From: Isoperla grammatica
Taxonomy: Eukaryota; Arthropoda; Insecta; Plecoptera; Perlodidae
DNA: 64,000 nt
NCBI GenBank assembly: GCA_945910005.1
Contig: OX246743.1
Coordinates: forward strand, 47,595,137 to 47,659,136
Reading direction: 5' to 3'
A program made the translations under genes and the position numbers. This document shows, piece after piece, positions 23,371-37,500 of this stretch (position 1 is its first letter; each line of letters opens with the position of its first letter). The notes below the pieces were generated by a model, which was not told where the DNA came from, made no database searches, and saw nothing but the letters and a program-made list of their open reading frames with translations.

Positions 23371-24481
23371 GCAGATATTTCTAGTTGAGCATAGGTCAGA
23401 AAAGAATACGAAGCCACTGCTATGCGTGCTTCTTCGTTGGTTATTTACTTATTTTGTATTCTGCGATTTCAAAATTCCAAGGAAACAATGCTGCCATTGT
23501 TTTAACAGTTTTATACATGCATGGGAACAATGCTAAATAGTTGACTTACTACCAGAGTCTGGGTGATGATTGCACCATAAACATAGTGGAGTGTTGGTTG
23601 TACAGTGCACAGTGTCTGCACCTGTAGGTAGTCTATACAGCAACAAACTAGTCTTATAATAGTTGTTTCTTCCCACTTGTAGTTTGCTGACATATTCAGT
23701 TTACTATGGTTGAGGTGTGTTGTGTGTTACCAAGTTCTAACAATCTCAAACGTACATTGATTTCAATATATGTAGGCCTATTCGTAACGTTTATTGAAAT
23801 TGTATCTGTGGTTTGAGGATTCACTGGTAGAGAGGTACTTAGTACTTACCAACATATACAATATATTGATATTATTCAATCGATAATCGAATTAACATGC
23901 ACAATAATTATCGATATTGAAATTCATGATCATGTTGAATGGCAACCCTACTTTAAACAGTAGGCTACATGATGAGAGATTTCTAGAAGTTTGATTGAAA
24001 AGTGGGATTATTTGGTTAAGATAAATATTGAAGAATGCCGAGGAGACAGTGAAAGGATAAATCCTCCCCCCCCCCTCCGCATCAATCTATATGTACACAC
24101 TAACTACTTCCTTTCCCACATTGAGTGCATTAGCACTTATGTGGGCTTACAAAACACTCATAAAGTACTCACTATCTGAATTTTGTAGTCTGAACTTTGT
24201 AATAATTAAGATTGGATAAACATGATTTGATTTGAATTGATACGGTACAGAGTTTGTAAACAAGACAGAAATATGTTGAACATGCAGTAAGAATACGAGA
24301 AGGAAAAGCTGTAAGATTATCAGTAGCCAGTCTACCATATGGTTCCTACTCTTCCAGCAACTTATTAATATCTTAGCCATGTGGTACCTTTCACAGTAAA
24401 CTAGGCTGTTTTGTGTTCCACTGTTATTATCAAAGGTATTATCTTGTTCTTGGTTGTGTTGTAATGCAAACAATACCAATC

Positions 24482-24540
24482 TCTGTGTGTGTGTGCGTGT
24501 GTGTGTGTGTGAGAGTGTGTGTGCGCGTGTGTGTGCGCTG
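24482..24540. repeat. (GT)n microsatellite
   Basis: A degenerate gt/gc dinucleotide run. Confidence 0.9.
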
Positions 24541-25238
24541 GTGCGTGAGGGTGCCAAGCTCCATTACATCTCGAATGTTGGCAGAGTCTTAACTGAACAA
24601 ATGGTATTTATTTCATGTGGTATATTTATAATTCATTGATTATGATTGTAAGAGTGGTCAGAGTAGGCCTAATGCACCACTGATAACCTCATTGTGCTTC
24701 TGTTAACATAGTGAGTTGGTGGTTCTGCTCACTAAATATAAACAATTTTGAGATAATAAAATAGAGTGAAAACTTAAGTATAGATAATAATTTGGCTAGC
24801 ATAAAATAATTCAAAGATTATAACATTATGCCGGTTGTTGTATATGGGGAGAGAATAGACTGTTCATTCTTTGAACGTTTTGACACGTTTATTGTGCAGC
24901 TGATAATTTATTAATGCTATTATATGCAATTTTTAAAAGAAATTCTCCAAAAAATGTTTGTTATTTGATAACAAATGTTTTGTTGGGAAATAAAAATGAC
25001 ACCTATTTATTTTTTATTGTCGTTGCATAATGATGTTGCTTGTTGGCAGCATTTTCGAGTATATTAAAAGAAAATGTCCAGAGTCAAACTGTATGTGAAA
25101 TCTAGTGTTTTTAACAGTAACACTTCTATTTCTATGATCAAAATGTTCCATCGTATGTATTTATTCACAAAATAATTAATTCTTGTAAGTTAAAAGTAGA
25201 GAAGATGTGTGATGATGATGATGTGTGTTTGTTCGCAG

Positions 25239-25394
25239 GAGAGTGAAATCTACCAGAAATGTGTCCGTCCTCCCCCCAACCGCACAGTGTTTGATGGAGA
25301 GTCCCCCCCGCCATACCGTTCCAGCTCGGCGGGGCTTCTGTCTCACGCCACACCGGGCTCCATAGACTGGGCACAAGACACGCCACCAGAGAAG
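25239..25394 (+). CDS. PMEPA1/LDLRAD4-like: LDLRAD4/PMEPA1-family adaptor, exon 'b' with SMAD-interaction and PY motifs (52 codons)
   Basis: The acceptor is tttgttcgcag and the donor GAGAAG|GTAACA; both borders are phase 0, so it joins exon a without a shift. The segment VRPPPNRTVFDGESPPPY carries the PPNR motif, which in PMEPA1 binds receptor-SMADs, followed by a consensus PPxY motif (PPPY) for WW domains of NEDD4-type ligases. In vertebrates the order is PY1, RDPEQ, PPNR(T)IFD, PY2. That order is kept here, with PY1 degraded and PY2 intact. The rest (SSSAGLLSHATPGSIDWAQ then DTPPEK) is low-complexity and has no family match that I recall. The last 83 bases of this exon and its donor seed the large 123-bp array. 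Confidence 0.85.
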
Positions 25395-28300
25395 GTAACA
25401 CATCCCGTAGCTTCTACTCACTCTCTTCCTAGACCATACCGTTCCAGCTCAGCGGGGCTTCTGTCTCACGCCACACCGGGCTCCATAGACTGGGCACAAG
25501 ACACGCCACCAGAGAAGGTAACACATCCCATAGCTTCTACTCACTCTCTTCCTAGACCATACCGTTCCAGCTCGGCGGGGCTTCTGTCTCACGCCACACC
25601 GGGCTCCATAGACTGGGCACAAGACACGCCACCAGAGAAGGTAACACATCCCATAGCTTCTACTCACTCTCTTCCCAGACCATACCGTTCCAGCTCGGCG
25701 GGGCTTCTGTCTCACGCCACACCAGGCTCCATAGACTGGGCACAAGACACCCCACCAGAGAAGGTAACACATCCCATAGCTTCTACTCACTCTCTTCCTA
25801 GACCATACCGTTCCAGCTCGGCGGGGCTTCTGTCTCACGCCACACCGGGCTCCATAGACTGGGCACAAGACACGCCACCAGAGAAGGTAACACATCCCAT
25901 AGCTTCTACTCACTCTCTTCCTAGACCATACCGTTCCAGCTCGGCGGGGCTTCTGTCTCACGCCACACCGGGGTCCATAGACTGGGCACAAGACACGCCA
26001 CCAGAGAAGGTAACACATCCCATAGCTTCTACTCACTCTCTTCCTTGACCATACCGTTCCAGCTCGGCGGGGCTTCTGTCTCACGCCACACCGGGCTCCA
26101 TAGACTGGGCACAAGACACGCCACCAGAGAAGGTAACACATCCCATAGCTTCTACTCACTCTCTTCCTAGACCATACCGTTCCAGCTCAGCGGGGCGTCT
26201 GTCTCACGCCACACCGGGCTCCATAGACTGGGCACAAGACACGCCACCAGAGAAGGTAACACATCCCATAGCTTCTACTCACTCTCTTCCTAGACCATAC
26301 CGTTCCAGCTCGGCGGGGCTTCTGTCTCACGCCACACCGGGCTCCATAGACTGGGTACAAGACACACCACCAGAGAAGGTAACACATCCCATAGCTTCTA
26401 CTCACTCTCTTCCTAGACCATACCGTTCCAGCTCGGCGGGGCTTCTGTCTCACGCCACACCGGGCTCCATAGACTGGGTACAAGACACGCCACCAGAGAA
26501 GGTAACACATCCCGTAGCTTCTACTCACTCTCTTCCTAGACCATACCGTTCCAGCTCGGCGGGGCTTCTGTCTCACGCCACACCGGGCTCCATAGACTGG
26601 GCACAAGACACGCCACCAGAGAAGGTAACACATCCCATAGCTTCTACTCACTCTCTTCCTAGACCATACCGTTCCAGCTCAGCGGGGCTTCTGTCTCACG
26701 CCACACCGGGCTCCATAGACTGGGCACAAGACACGCCACCAGAGAAGGTAACACATCCCATAGCTTCTACTCACTCTCTTCCTAGACCATACCGTTCCAG
26801 CTCGGCGGGGCTTCTGTCTCACGCCACACCGGGCTCCATAGACTGGGCACAAGACACGCCACCAGAGAAGGTAACACATCCCGTAGCTTCTACTCACTCT
26901 CTTCCTAGACCATACCGTTCCAGCTGAGCGGGGCTTCTGTCTCACGCCACACCGGGCTCCATAGACTGGGCACAAGACACGCCACCAGAGAAGGTAACAC
27001 ATCCCATAGCTTCTACTCACTCTCTTCCTAGACCATACCGTTCCAGCTCGGCGGGGCTTCTGTCTCACGCCACACCGGGCTCCATAGACTGGGCACAAGA
27101 CACGCCACCAGAGAAGGTAACACATCCCATAGCTTCTACTCACTCTCTTCCTAGACCATACCGTTCCAGCTGAGCGGGGCTTCTGTCTCACGCCACACCG
27201 GGCTCCATAGACTGGGCACAAGACACGCCACCAGAGAAGGTAACACATCCCGTAGCTTCTACTCACTCTCTTCCTAGACCATACCGTTCCAGCTCAGCGG
27301 GGCTTCTGTCTCACGCCACACCGGGCTCCATAGACTGGGCACAAGACACGCCACCAGAGAAGGTAACACATCCCGTAGCTTCTACTCACTCTCTTCCTAG
27401 ACCATACCGTTCCAGCTCAGCGGGGCTTCTGTCTCACGCCACACCGGGCTCCATAGACTGGGCACAAGACACGCCACCAGAGAAGGTAACACATCCCATA
27501 GCTTCTACTCACTCTCTTCCTAGACCATACCGTTCCAGCTCGGCGGGGCTTCTGTCTCACGCCACACCGGGCTCCATAGACTGGGCACAAGACACGCCAC
27601 CAGAGAAGGTAACACATCCCATAGCTTCTACTCACTCTCTTCCTAGACCATACCGTTCCAGCTCGGCGGGGCTTCTGTCTCACACCACACCGGGCTCCAT
27701 AGACTGGGCACAAGACACGCCACCAGAGAAGGTAACACATCCCATAGCTTCTACTCACTCTCTTCCTAGACCATACCGTTCCAGCTCGGCGGGGCTTCTG
27801 TCTCACGCCACACCGGGCTCCATAGACTGGGCACAAGACACTCCACCAGAGAAGGTAACACATCCCATAGCTTCTACTCACTCTCTTCCTAGACCATACC
27901 GTTCCAGCTCAGCGGGGCTTCTGTCTCACGCCACACCGGGCTCCATAGACTGGGCACAAGACACGCCACCAGAGAAGGTAACACATCCCGTAGCTTCTAC
28001 TCACTCTCTTCCTAGACCATACCGTTCCAGCTCGGCGGGGCTTCTGTCTCACGCCACACCGGGCTCCATAGACTGGGCACAAGACACGCCACCAGAGAAG
28101 GTAACACATCCCGTAGCTTCTACTCACTCTCTCCTAGACCATACCGTTCCAGCTCGGCGGGGCTTCTGTCTCACGCCACACCGGGCTCCATAGACTGGGC
28201 ACAAGACACGCCACCAGAGAAGGTAACACATCCCATAGCTTCTACTCACTCTCTTCCTAGACCATACCGTTCCAGCTCAGCGGGGCTTCTGTCTCACGCC

Positions 28301-28808
28301 ACACCGGGCTCCATAGACTGGGCACAAGACACGCCACCAGAGAAGGTAACACATCCCGTAGCTTCTACTCACTCTCTTCCTAGACCATACCGTTCCAGCT
28401 CAGCGGGGCTTCTGTCTCACGCCACACCGGGCTCCATAGACTGGGCACAAGACACGCCACCAGAGAAGGTAACACATCCCATAGCTTCTACTCACTCTCT
28501 TCCTAGACCATACCGTTCCAGCTCAGCGGGGCTTCTGTCTCACGCCACACCGGGCTCCATAGACTGGGCACAAGACACGCCACCAGAGAAGGTAACACAT
28601 CCCATAGCTTCTACTCACTCTCTTCCTAGACCATACCGTTCCAGCTCAGCGGGGCTTCTGTCTCACGCCACACCGGGCTCCATAGACTGGGCACAAGACA
28701 CGCCACCAGAGAAGGTAACACATCCCATAGCTTCTACTCACTCTCTTCCTAGACCATACCGTTCCAGCTCGGCGGGGCGTCTGTCTCACGCCACACCGGG
28801 GTCCATAG
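25312..28808 (+). repeat. 123-bp exon-b/splice-donor array, left block (about 28 copies)
   Basis: The unit starts cataccgttccagctcggcg at the PY codons. It covers the last 83 bases of exon b and the donor AAG|GTAACA, then 38 bases from the donor GT to a pyrimidine-rich acceptor-like cttctactcactctcttcctag, and restarts. The first unit is the genuine exon. As 123 equals 41 codons, the + frame stays open over long stretches. Copies with cagctgagc (near 26930 and 27170), cttccttgacc (26044) or a 2-base loss (near 28131) break it, so continuous read-through is not conserved. The donor GTAACA is kept in all copies of this block that I checked. Confidence 0.97.
28800..28808. repeat. Target-site duplication, left copy
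   Basis: ggtccatag here is repeated exactly at 34581-34589 across the insertion. Joining the two flanks restores a normal array unit of the variant type that reads ccggggtccatagactgg. Confidence 0.9.
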
Positions 28809-28818
28809 GCTGCATAGC

Positions 28819-29200
28819 TATTGAGCGAAAATTTAAGTGCGCGAAAGTTCTAGTTAGCGAAATTCGCGCACCCGATCATTCGCGCAATAGAACTTTCGCT
28901 CACTAGAGTATTCGCGCATTAGAAGATTCGCTAACTAGATATTTCACGCACTAGACTTTTCGCGCACTTAAGGTTTCGCTTACTGGAAATTTCGCGCAAT
29001 AGGCTATTCGCGCACTAGAGTTTTCGCGGACTAGAGTTTTCGCGCAACAGATTTTTCGCGCATTAAGGTGTTCGCGGACTAGACTCTTCGCGCACCTAAG
29101 GTTTCGCTTACTAGAAATTTCGCGCAATAGGCTATTCGCGCACTAGAGTTTTCGCGGACTAGAGTTTTCGCGCAATAGAACTTTCGCGCATTAGAGTTTT
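28819..29200. repeat. Left subterminal 16-bp repeat array of the insertion
   Basis: The outer 45 bases or so are in gcgaaa orientation. After 28860 the motif switches to ttcgcg orientation and continues for about 20 degenerate copies (ttcgcgcactagagtt, ttcgcggactagagtt, ttcgcgcaataggcta). Bases 29200-30030 between this array and the first SINE show no gene. Confidence 0.9.
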
Positions 29201-30039
29201 CTTTGCATTAAGGCGCAGCAGGATATCTGCGGTCAGGTATACTGTGTATATTGTCGGACCTGAAAACGTTCGACTCAGACCGCCTGCCAAGAATATTGAT
29301 GTGCCGTTCTTGCGCTTAACCTACCGTGCCGCCAAGGGTCACCCCCCCTTCCCCCCCCTCACCATCGCCCCGTCATCATCACCGATTGCGAGCGGTTGCT
29401 TGTTAATGTTACCTGTTTGCGTATATATATCACGTATTATACATTTTGTGCTGTCAGGTGGTCCACTCCTGATAACGTCAAATGACGTTGTCACTCAATC
29501 ACAATTGACACAAGTATTATTTAGATGTGGAGAAAATAGATATCTCAATCTCCCAGTATTTTAGTTTTCACCGTAACTTTACTAGGTAGTAATAAGTATT
29601 CTTATACTGATGTAGGTTAACAATACAGTGATTTATTTACAATGATGTCTCCACACAAGCAGCATGTTCACGTTATCACACCCAATTGGTTTACACATTT
29701 TATTTTATTTATTTATTAAATGTCTATTCTATTCAGTAATATTAAAAGTAATATTCGTGTATTCCAGGTTCTTATTGCTTCACGAATTATTAATGATAAT
29801 AAATCAAGATAAACGACACATACAAAAACTCTAGTTATAACAAATTTGCGCTTACGTCCATTTCGGTATAATACACAGCGCAGACAGCATATTTTTGTTA
29901 TGAATATGTATCGGTAAGTGATTTGATTATTTCGATTATGTACTTAATAACACAAGAAGAGCAACCTTTAATTTACCACGCGCACATTACTTGGAGTTAA
30001 AATATTCAGATAATATTACTATGCTTTTTCATGGTAAAT

Positions 30040-30230
30040 CATATGCATGTAAAATGAACCAAAGCCAACGATAGGCGGTCATTGACGGCTTGTCGTTAGA
30101 GTAGTAAACCGCGGTTCTGGCATTCAGATTTGAATCCTGTGTAGCGCATGTTAACCATGACATGAATGCTTCTTCATAAATTAAGCACTCACTCATCGTC
30201 GCGATTTTCACTGGTGGTAAAAAAAAAAAA
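30040..30230 (+). repeat. tRNA-derived SINE copy
   Basis: A degenerate B box, attcagatttgaatcctgtg, is followed by a cactcatcgtcgcgatttt body motif of the local SINE family. It lies within the inserted element. Confidence 0.5.
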
Positions 30231-30964
30231 AATGTAAGAAGACCCGAAATATCGTCACCTTCCAAATTTGTCCAAGGTTTAAATGAGGGTTGGTCTTGTA
30301 CTTTACAAATTAATATTATATATTAAAAATGGTTAGTGGTTGGTATATAAAAAATGGTTGTGATCATATGTTTATTTAATTATATTAAAATGTAATAATT
30401 TAATTAAACGACGGGATTTCAGGGGAGGCTAAGGGGGAATTGACTCGGCTGAAGCCCCCAAGCCCCTTCCCCACTATACACGGCATTAGTCTTGGCGAAT
30501 TATCAATAAACAAATGTTAATACGTATTTAAAAGGGAATTTTCCTCTTTTTTTAATGTTCATCTTCTACTAAATTAGTTGACAACTTCGTAAATATGAAC
30601 ACATTAAATGTATTTACTTAAATAAAAATACAAATTTTGTATTTTTATTTAATTAAATTATATCAATCATCCAATTAATCTGAAGTGTTCTACTTCTTTT
30701 TTTCAAGTGATGAAACACATGACATTTCTTCAAAGTAGATTACCAATAAGATAAAATTTAACAAACACAACTTGCTTATATGATTATTGTATTCGAGGAT
30801 ATTACGAATCGAGAGTATATACAAAGAGAATATATTAATTTTTACTTTAAAATATAATTACAAAACGTAAAACATTTTTGCGGTATATGCAGTCCACTGT
30901 TCGATGTGTCAACAATACAACAACAAATTAATCAATTTAATAGAAGTTAGTTTATGTCGTCCCG

Positions 30965-31035
30965 GTAGCTCAAGTGGGAAGAGCAATGGCGTGCAATGCC
31001 GCAGATCTGTGTTCGATGTCAAGTCAGGGCATACT
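30965..31035 (+). repeat. tRNA-like remnant
   Basis: cccggtagctcaagtgggaa, then gagcaatggcgtg, resembles a tRNA D arm and A box. The following gttcgatgtcaagtcag is a poor B box. Probably a decayed tRNA-derived sequence. Confidence 0.4.
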
Positions 31036-31174
31036 TATATTAGAATTGCTATATCCGTAGATTATCCATAAAACTGAAGTTGGCTATAAACAAACATGTC
31101 ATAATTTGTATGTACACCATACGTAAAGTAAATCGTGGATAGTAACAGTCACCTTCTACTTGTTAATAGTAATA

Positions 31175-31741
31175 TTAAAATACTACAATTTTGTTGTGAT
31201 TCTCAATTCTCAAGTAATTCTCAAGAGAATATTGTAACGAAAACGACGCATGTCACACTATTTCGTTGTGTGTAATGAACGTAAAGGGAAGACAGTGCAT
31301 GCAACGGGAGTGTACGTATCCATATGGGTATGGGTAGGTTTTATGTCAGAACGCAAATAACAACCACTTCTTCTTGGCACAATAATTTAAAGTTATTTTA
31401 TCTAGTTGTCTATACGTTGGACGAACTGGAGTTCTATTATGGATTATATTCACTTTCGAGCACGTTATTGTAAGTTTATTATTCACATTTCAGCCTACAA
31501 TCAGGGGTTATGGTTTAAATAACAAGCCAGCGTTTGGCGTGACGCGTGATTCTATTAAACCGCGGTTGTTGCTTTCCAAGTTCGAATCCTGGCTTGGGTA
31601 TGGATGCCATGTGGCGTTTTTCATATTTGTAATTACCCAAGCACCGTCTCGATTACCCTCGTGGCCAAAATATGAGCGTAAAGCCCAAATATCACTTGAA
31701 CAAAATAAAATGCAACAACATATTTCATAAGTCCATTGTCT
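31175..31741 (+). repeat. Direct repeat, left copy, containing a SINE
   Basis: This block of about 570 bp is repeated in direct orientation at 33308-33900, with small indels and few substitutions. It contains ctcaattctcaagtaattct, cacactatttcgttgtgtgt and, in its last 200 bases, a SINE with B box aagttcgaatcctggcttgg and body cgtctcgattaccctcg. Direct repeats around a 1.57-kb interior could be LTR-like or a simple segmental duplication. I see no tRNA primer site. Confidence 0.85.
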
Positions 31742-32577
31742 GTATGAGTAGATGTCACCCGTCGGAAATAACGATGTAGTTCTTGGTAGAAGTGTCCCCT
31801 CTCGGTCTGTTTGCTTAAAATATAAAGTGTAATAGATAAGGTATAGAATGAAGGCAGTAGAAGTCATTTTCCGGGACCGAAAGTACGTTTAAATCGTACC
31901 GTGTTATATCCAATAATTACGATAAATTCGTTTAGGCATTTATTAATTTGGGTGAGCATAGTTGAAATTTTTGTGTACCAAACAATTTGTATGTTATCGT
32001 TACCTTATTATTATTAAATAATATATAATTAAATAATATGTTATTATTTTTATTATTAATATTATTATTTTTATTATTTATTACATACAAACTAGGTCGA
32101 AACCGGTATTAGCATATTGTACGGACACAAGTGTCAAGTACTTCCATGTATTTACCTTATAACAAGTACTTAAAATTAACATAAATTAATCATTGTTTAT
32201 AGTATTTTCTCTGAACCAAACTTAATTTCATAAATTAATTGAAAATATATACGGTGTGATTTCTCGTAGCAATCCTAGCACTCGCTCTTCGTACGGTGGG
32301 AAAAACCACGTAAAACCCCCGTCAGTGTGGATGTGTTCTCAAAGTTTTCATTATTCTACATTTAAAAATGTACGCAGTATTCTACATGTGTTCAGTATTT
32401 TTGCTTTTTGCATCTTGATGTATACGTTTGGCTGGATACCTAATACTTCAATACTATTGTGGAGCTTTAGTGGAACAATACCGTTAGCTGATATTATTAA
32501 TGGTATAGTTGTTACTTTGGTTTGTTTCCCCATTTTCCTTATCTCAAGAGAGCTGTAGAGTACGTTGTTAAACCACA

Positions 32578-33220
<643 letters not shown>

Positions 33221-33307
33221 GATAACCCAACCATGTAATAATTCAGAGAGGGTCTGGTGAAAAACTATAAACTAAAAATGTGTGGAGAAATTTTGTAACT
33301 TGGCACG

Positions 33308-33900
33308 TTAAAATGCTACAATTTGGTAGTAATTCTCAATTCTCAAGTAATTCTCAAGCGAATATTGTAACGAAAACGACGCATGTCACACTATTTCGTT
33401 GTGTGTAATGAACGTAAAGGTAAGACAGTGCATGCAACGGGAGTGTGTGTACGTATCCATATGGGTATGGGTAGGTTTTGTCATAACGCAAATAACAACC
33501 ACTTCTTCTTGGCACAATAATGTCAAGTTATTTTATCTAGTTGTCTATACGTTGGACGAACTGGAGTTCCATTATGGATTATATTCACTTTCGAGCACGT
33601 TATTATAAGTTTGTTGTTATTTGTTCACATTTCAGCCTACAATCAGGGATTATGGTTCAAATAACAAGTCAACGTAGTAGGCCGCGGTCCATTTGGCGTG
33701 ACGCGTGAGTCTATTAAACCGCGGTTGTTGCTTTCCAAGTTCGAATCCTGGCTTGGGTATGGATGCCATGTGGCGTTTTTCATATTTGTAATTACCCAAG
33801 CACCGTCTCGATTACCCTCGTGGCTAAAATATGAGCGTAAAGCCCAAATATCACTTGAACAAAATAAAATGCAACAACATATTTCATAAGTCCATTGTCT
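33308..33900 (+). repeat. Direct repeat, right copy, containing a SINE
   Basis: Second copy of the block at 31175-31741. It has an extra segment of about 20 bases (acgtagtaggccgcggtcc) just before the SINE part. The copies end at the same point, tttcataagtccattgtct. Confidence 0.85.
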
Positions 33901-34156
33901 TCACATAACGTGAGCATATATAATGAATTTAATATTTACACATTGCTATCTCATATATTTTATTGAGTAAGTAAAACATAATCATGGTCGTCACGATGAG
34001 GCTGAAGCGAACATTGTCATCCCCATATACACCCCAACTGAAGAAGACGCCTGCATCCACACAACTAGCAATGCTCCGGTGTGTAGCGTATCGCCTACCA
34101 TCCAGGGTGGCCTGCACTAGTCAGGCGATGTTTTTGGAACGTAGTGGTTGGGACCG

Positions 34157-34570
34157 GTTTCGCGGACTAGAGCTTTCGCGGACTAGAGGTTTCGCGGACT
34201 AGAGTTTTCGCTTATTAGGCTATTCGCGTATTAGAACATTCGCTCAATAGACTATTCGCTAGTTTAATTCTTCGCTCGGTATATTTTTCGCGCAGTAGAC
34301 TATTCGCGGACTAGAGTTTTCGCTGACTAGAGTTTTCGCGCATTAGATCATTCGTGCACTAAAGTATTCGCGGACTAGAAGATTCGCGCATTTAATTATT
34401 CGCTCAATATATTTTTCGCGGACTAGAGTTTTCGCGGACTAGAGTTTTCGCGGTCTAGAGTTTTCGCGGATTAGAGCATTCGCGCATTAGGCTATTCGCG
34501 GACTAGAGTTTTCGCGCACTAGAGCTTTCGCGCAATAGACGATTCGCGTACTTAAATTTTCGCTCAATAG
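34157..34570. repeat. Right subterminal 16-bp repeat array of the insertion
   Basis: About 25 degenerate copies of ttcgcggactagagtt all lie in one orientation up to the terminal cttaaattttcgctcaatag. Its direction matches most of the left array, so the two arrays are largely direct and only the outermost bases are inverted. Confidence 0.9.
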
Positions 34571-34580
34571 ATATGTTCCC

Positions 34581-37500
34581 GGTCCATAGACTGGGCACAA
34601 GACACGCCACCAGAGAAGGTAACACATCCCATAGCTTCTACTCACTCTCTTCCTAGACCATACCGTTCCAGCTCGGCGGGGCTTCTGTCTCACGCCACAC
34701 CGGGCTCCATAGACTGGGCACAAGACACGCCACCAGAGAAGGTAACACATCCCATAGCTTCTACTCACTATCTTCCTAGACCATACCGTTCCAGCTCAGC
34801 GGGGCTTCTGTCTCACGCCACACCGGGCTCCATAGACTGGGTACAAGACACGCCACCAGAGAAGGTAACACATCCCATAGCTTCTACTCACTCTCTTCCT
34901 AGACCATACCGTTCCAGCTCAGCGGGGCTTCTGTCTCACGCCACACCGGGCTCCATAGACTGGGCACAAGACACGCCACCAGAGAAGGTAACACATCCCA
35001 TAGCTTCTACTCACTCTCTTCCTAGACCATACCGTTCCAGCTCAGCGGGGCTTCTGTCTCACGCCACACCGGGCTCCATAGACTGGGCACAAGACACGCC
35101 ACCAGAGAAGGTAACACATCCCATAGCTTCTACTCACTCTCTTCCTAGACCATACCGTTCCAGCTCAGCGGGGCTTCTGTCTCACGCCACACCGGGCTCC
35201 ATAGACTGGGCACAAGACACGCCACCAGAGAAGGTAACACATCCCGTAGCTTCTACTCACTCTCTTCCTAGACCATACCGTTCCAGCTCAGCGGGGCTTC
35301 TGTCTCACGCCACACCGGGCTCCATAGACTGGGCACAAGACACGCCACCAGAGAAGGTAACACATCCCATAGCTTCTACTCACTCTCTTCCTAGACCATA
35401 CCGTTCCAGCTCAGCGGGGCTTCTGTCTCACGCCACACCGGGCTCCATAGACTGGGCACAAGACACGCCACCAGAGAAGGTAACACATCCCGTAGCTTCT
35501 ACTCACTCTCTTCCTAGACCATACCGTTCCAGCTCGGCGGGGCTTCTGTCTCACGCCACACCGGGCTCCATAGACTGGGCACAAGACACGCCACCAGAGA
35601 AGGTAACACATCCCATAGCTTCTACTCACTCTCTTCCTAGACCATACCGTTCCAGCTCGGCGGGGCTTCTGTCTCACGCCACACCGGGCTCCATAGACTG
35701 GGCACAAGACACGCCACCAGAGAAGGTAACACATCCCATAGCTTCTACTCACTCTCTTCCTAGACCATACCGTTCCAGCTCGGCGGGGCTTCTGTCTCAC
35801 GCCACACCGGGCTCCATAGACTGGGCACAAGACACGCCACCAGAGAAGGTAACACATCCCATAGCTTCTACTCACTCTCTTCCTAGACCATACCGTTCCA
35901 GCTCGGCGGGGCTTCTGTCTCACGCCACACCGGGCTCCATACACTGGGCACAAGATACGCCACCAGAGAAGGTAACACATCCCATAGCTTCTACTCACTC
36001 TCTTCCTAGACCATACCGTTCCAGCTCGGCAGGGCTTCTGTCTCACGCCACACCGGGCTCCATAGACTGGGCACAAGACACGCCACCAGAGAAGGTAACA
36101 CATCCCATAGCTTCTACTCACTCTCTTCCTAGACCATACCGTTCCAGCTTGGCGGGGCTTTTGTCTCACGCCACACCGGGCTCCATAGACTGGGCACAAG
36201 ACACGCCACCAGAGAAGGTAACACATCCCGTAGCTTCTACTCACTCTCTTCCTAGACCATACCGTTCCAGCTTGGCGGGGCTTCTGTCTCACGCCACACC
36301 GGGCTCCATAGACTGGGCACAAGACACGCCACCAGAGAAGGTAACACATCCCGTAGCTTCTACTCACTCTCTTCCTAGACCATACCGTTCCAGCTCGGCG
36401 GGGCTTCTGTCTCACGCCACACCGGGCTCCATAGACTGGGCACAAGACACGCCACCAGAGAAGGTAACACATCCCATAGCTTCTACTCACTCTCTTCCTA
36501 GACCATACCGTTCCAGCTCAGCGGGGCTTCTGTCTCACGCCACACCGGGCTCCATAGACTGGGCACAAGACACGCCACCAGAGAAGGTAACACATCCCAT
36601 AGCTTCTACTCACTCTCTTCCTAGACCATACCGTTCCAGCTCAGCGGGGCTTCTGTCTCACGCCACACCGGGGTCCATAGACTGGGCACAAGACACGCCA
36701 CCAGAGAAGGTAACACATCCCATAGCTTCTACTCACTCTCTTCCTAGACCATACCGTTCCAGCTCAGCGGGGCTTCTGTCTCACGCCACACCGGGGTCCA
36801 TAGACTGGGCACAAGACACGCCACCAGAGAAGGTAACACATCCCGTAGCTTCTACTCACTCTCTTCCTAGACCATACCGTTCCAGCTCAGCGGGGCTTCT
36901 GTCTCACGCCACACCGGGCTCCATAGACTGGGCACAAGACACGCCACCAGAGAAGGTAACACATCCCATAGCTTCTACTCACTCTCTTCCTAGACCATAC
37001 CGTTCCAGCTCGGCGGGGCTTCTGTCTCACGCCACACCGGGCTCCATAGACTGGGCACAAGACACGCCACCAGAGAAGGTAACACTACTCACTCTCTTCC
37101 TAGACCATACCGTTCCAGCTTGGCGGGGCTTCTGTCTCACGCCACACCGGGCTCCATAGACTGGGCACAAGACACGCCACCAGAGAAGGTAACACATCCC
37201 ATAGCTTCTACTCACTCTCTTCCTAGACCATACCGTTCCAGCTCAGCGGGGCTTCTGTCTCACGCCACACCGGGGTCCATAGACTGGGCACAAGACACGC
37301 CACCAGAGAAGGTAACACATCCCATAGCTTCTACTCACTCTCTTCCTAGACCATACCGTTCCAGCTCGGCGGGGCTTCTGTCTCACGCCACACCGGGCTC
37401 CATAGACTGGGCACAAGACACGCCACCAGAGAAGGTAACACATCCCGTAGCTTCTACTCACTCTCTTCCTAGACCATACCGTTCCAGCTCGGCGGGGCTT

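Larger units (their letters stand above)
21069..25238 (+). other. Intron between exons a and b
   Basis: A 4,170-bp GT-AG intron separates two phase-0 exons. It contains the exon-derived minisatellite, further tandem repeats at 22.76-23.37 kb, a poly-A run near 22110, a GT microsatellite at 24.48 kb, and the dispersed CCAAT repeat at 22327-22354. No other coding sequence was recognised. Confidence 0.75.

Noticed and set aside
25209..26048. A single continuous 279-codon + strand frame through exon b and several array units
   Set aside because: It ignores the consensus donor at 25395 and is broken by stop and frame-shift variants in other units. The exon b protein match ends before the array, so I call the exon to 25394 only.
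32256..32558. 100-codon hydrophobic frame within the inserted element
   Set aside because: It has two hydrophobic stretches but no recognised domain, no second copy and AT-rich composition like its surroundings. The support is too weak for a gene call.
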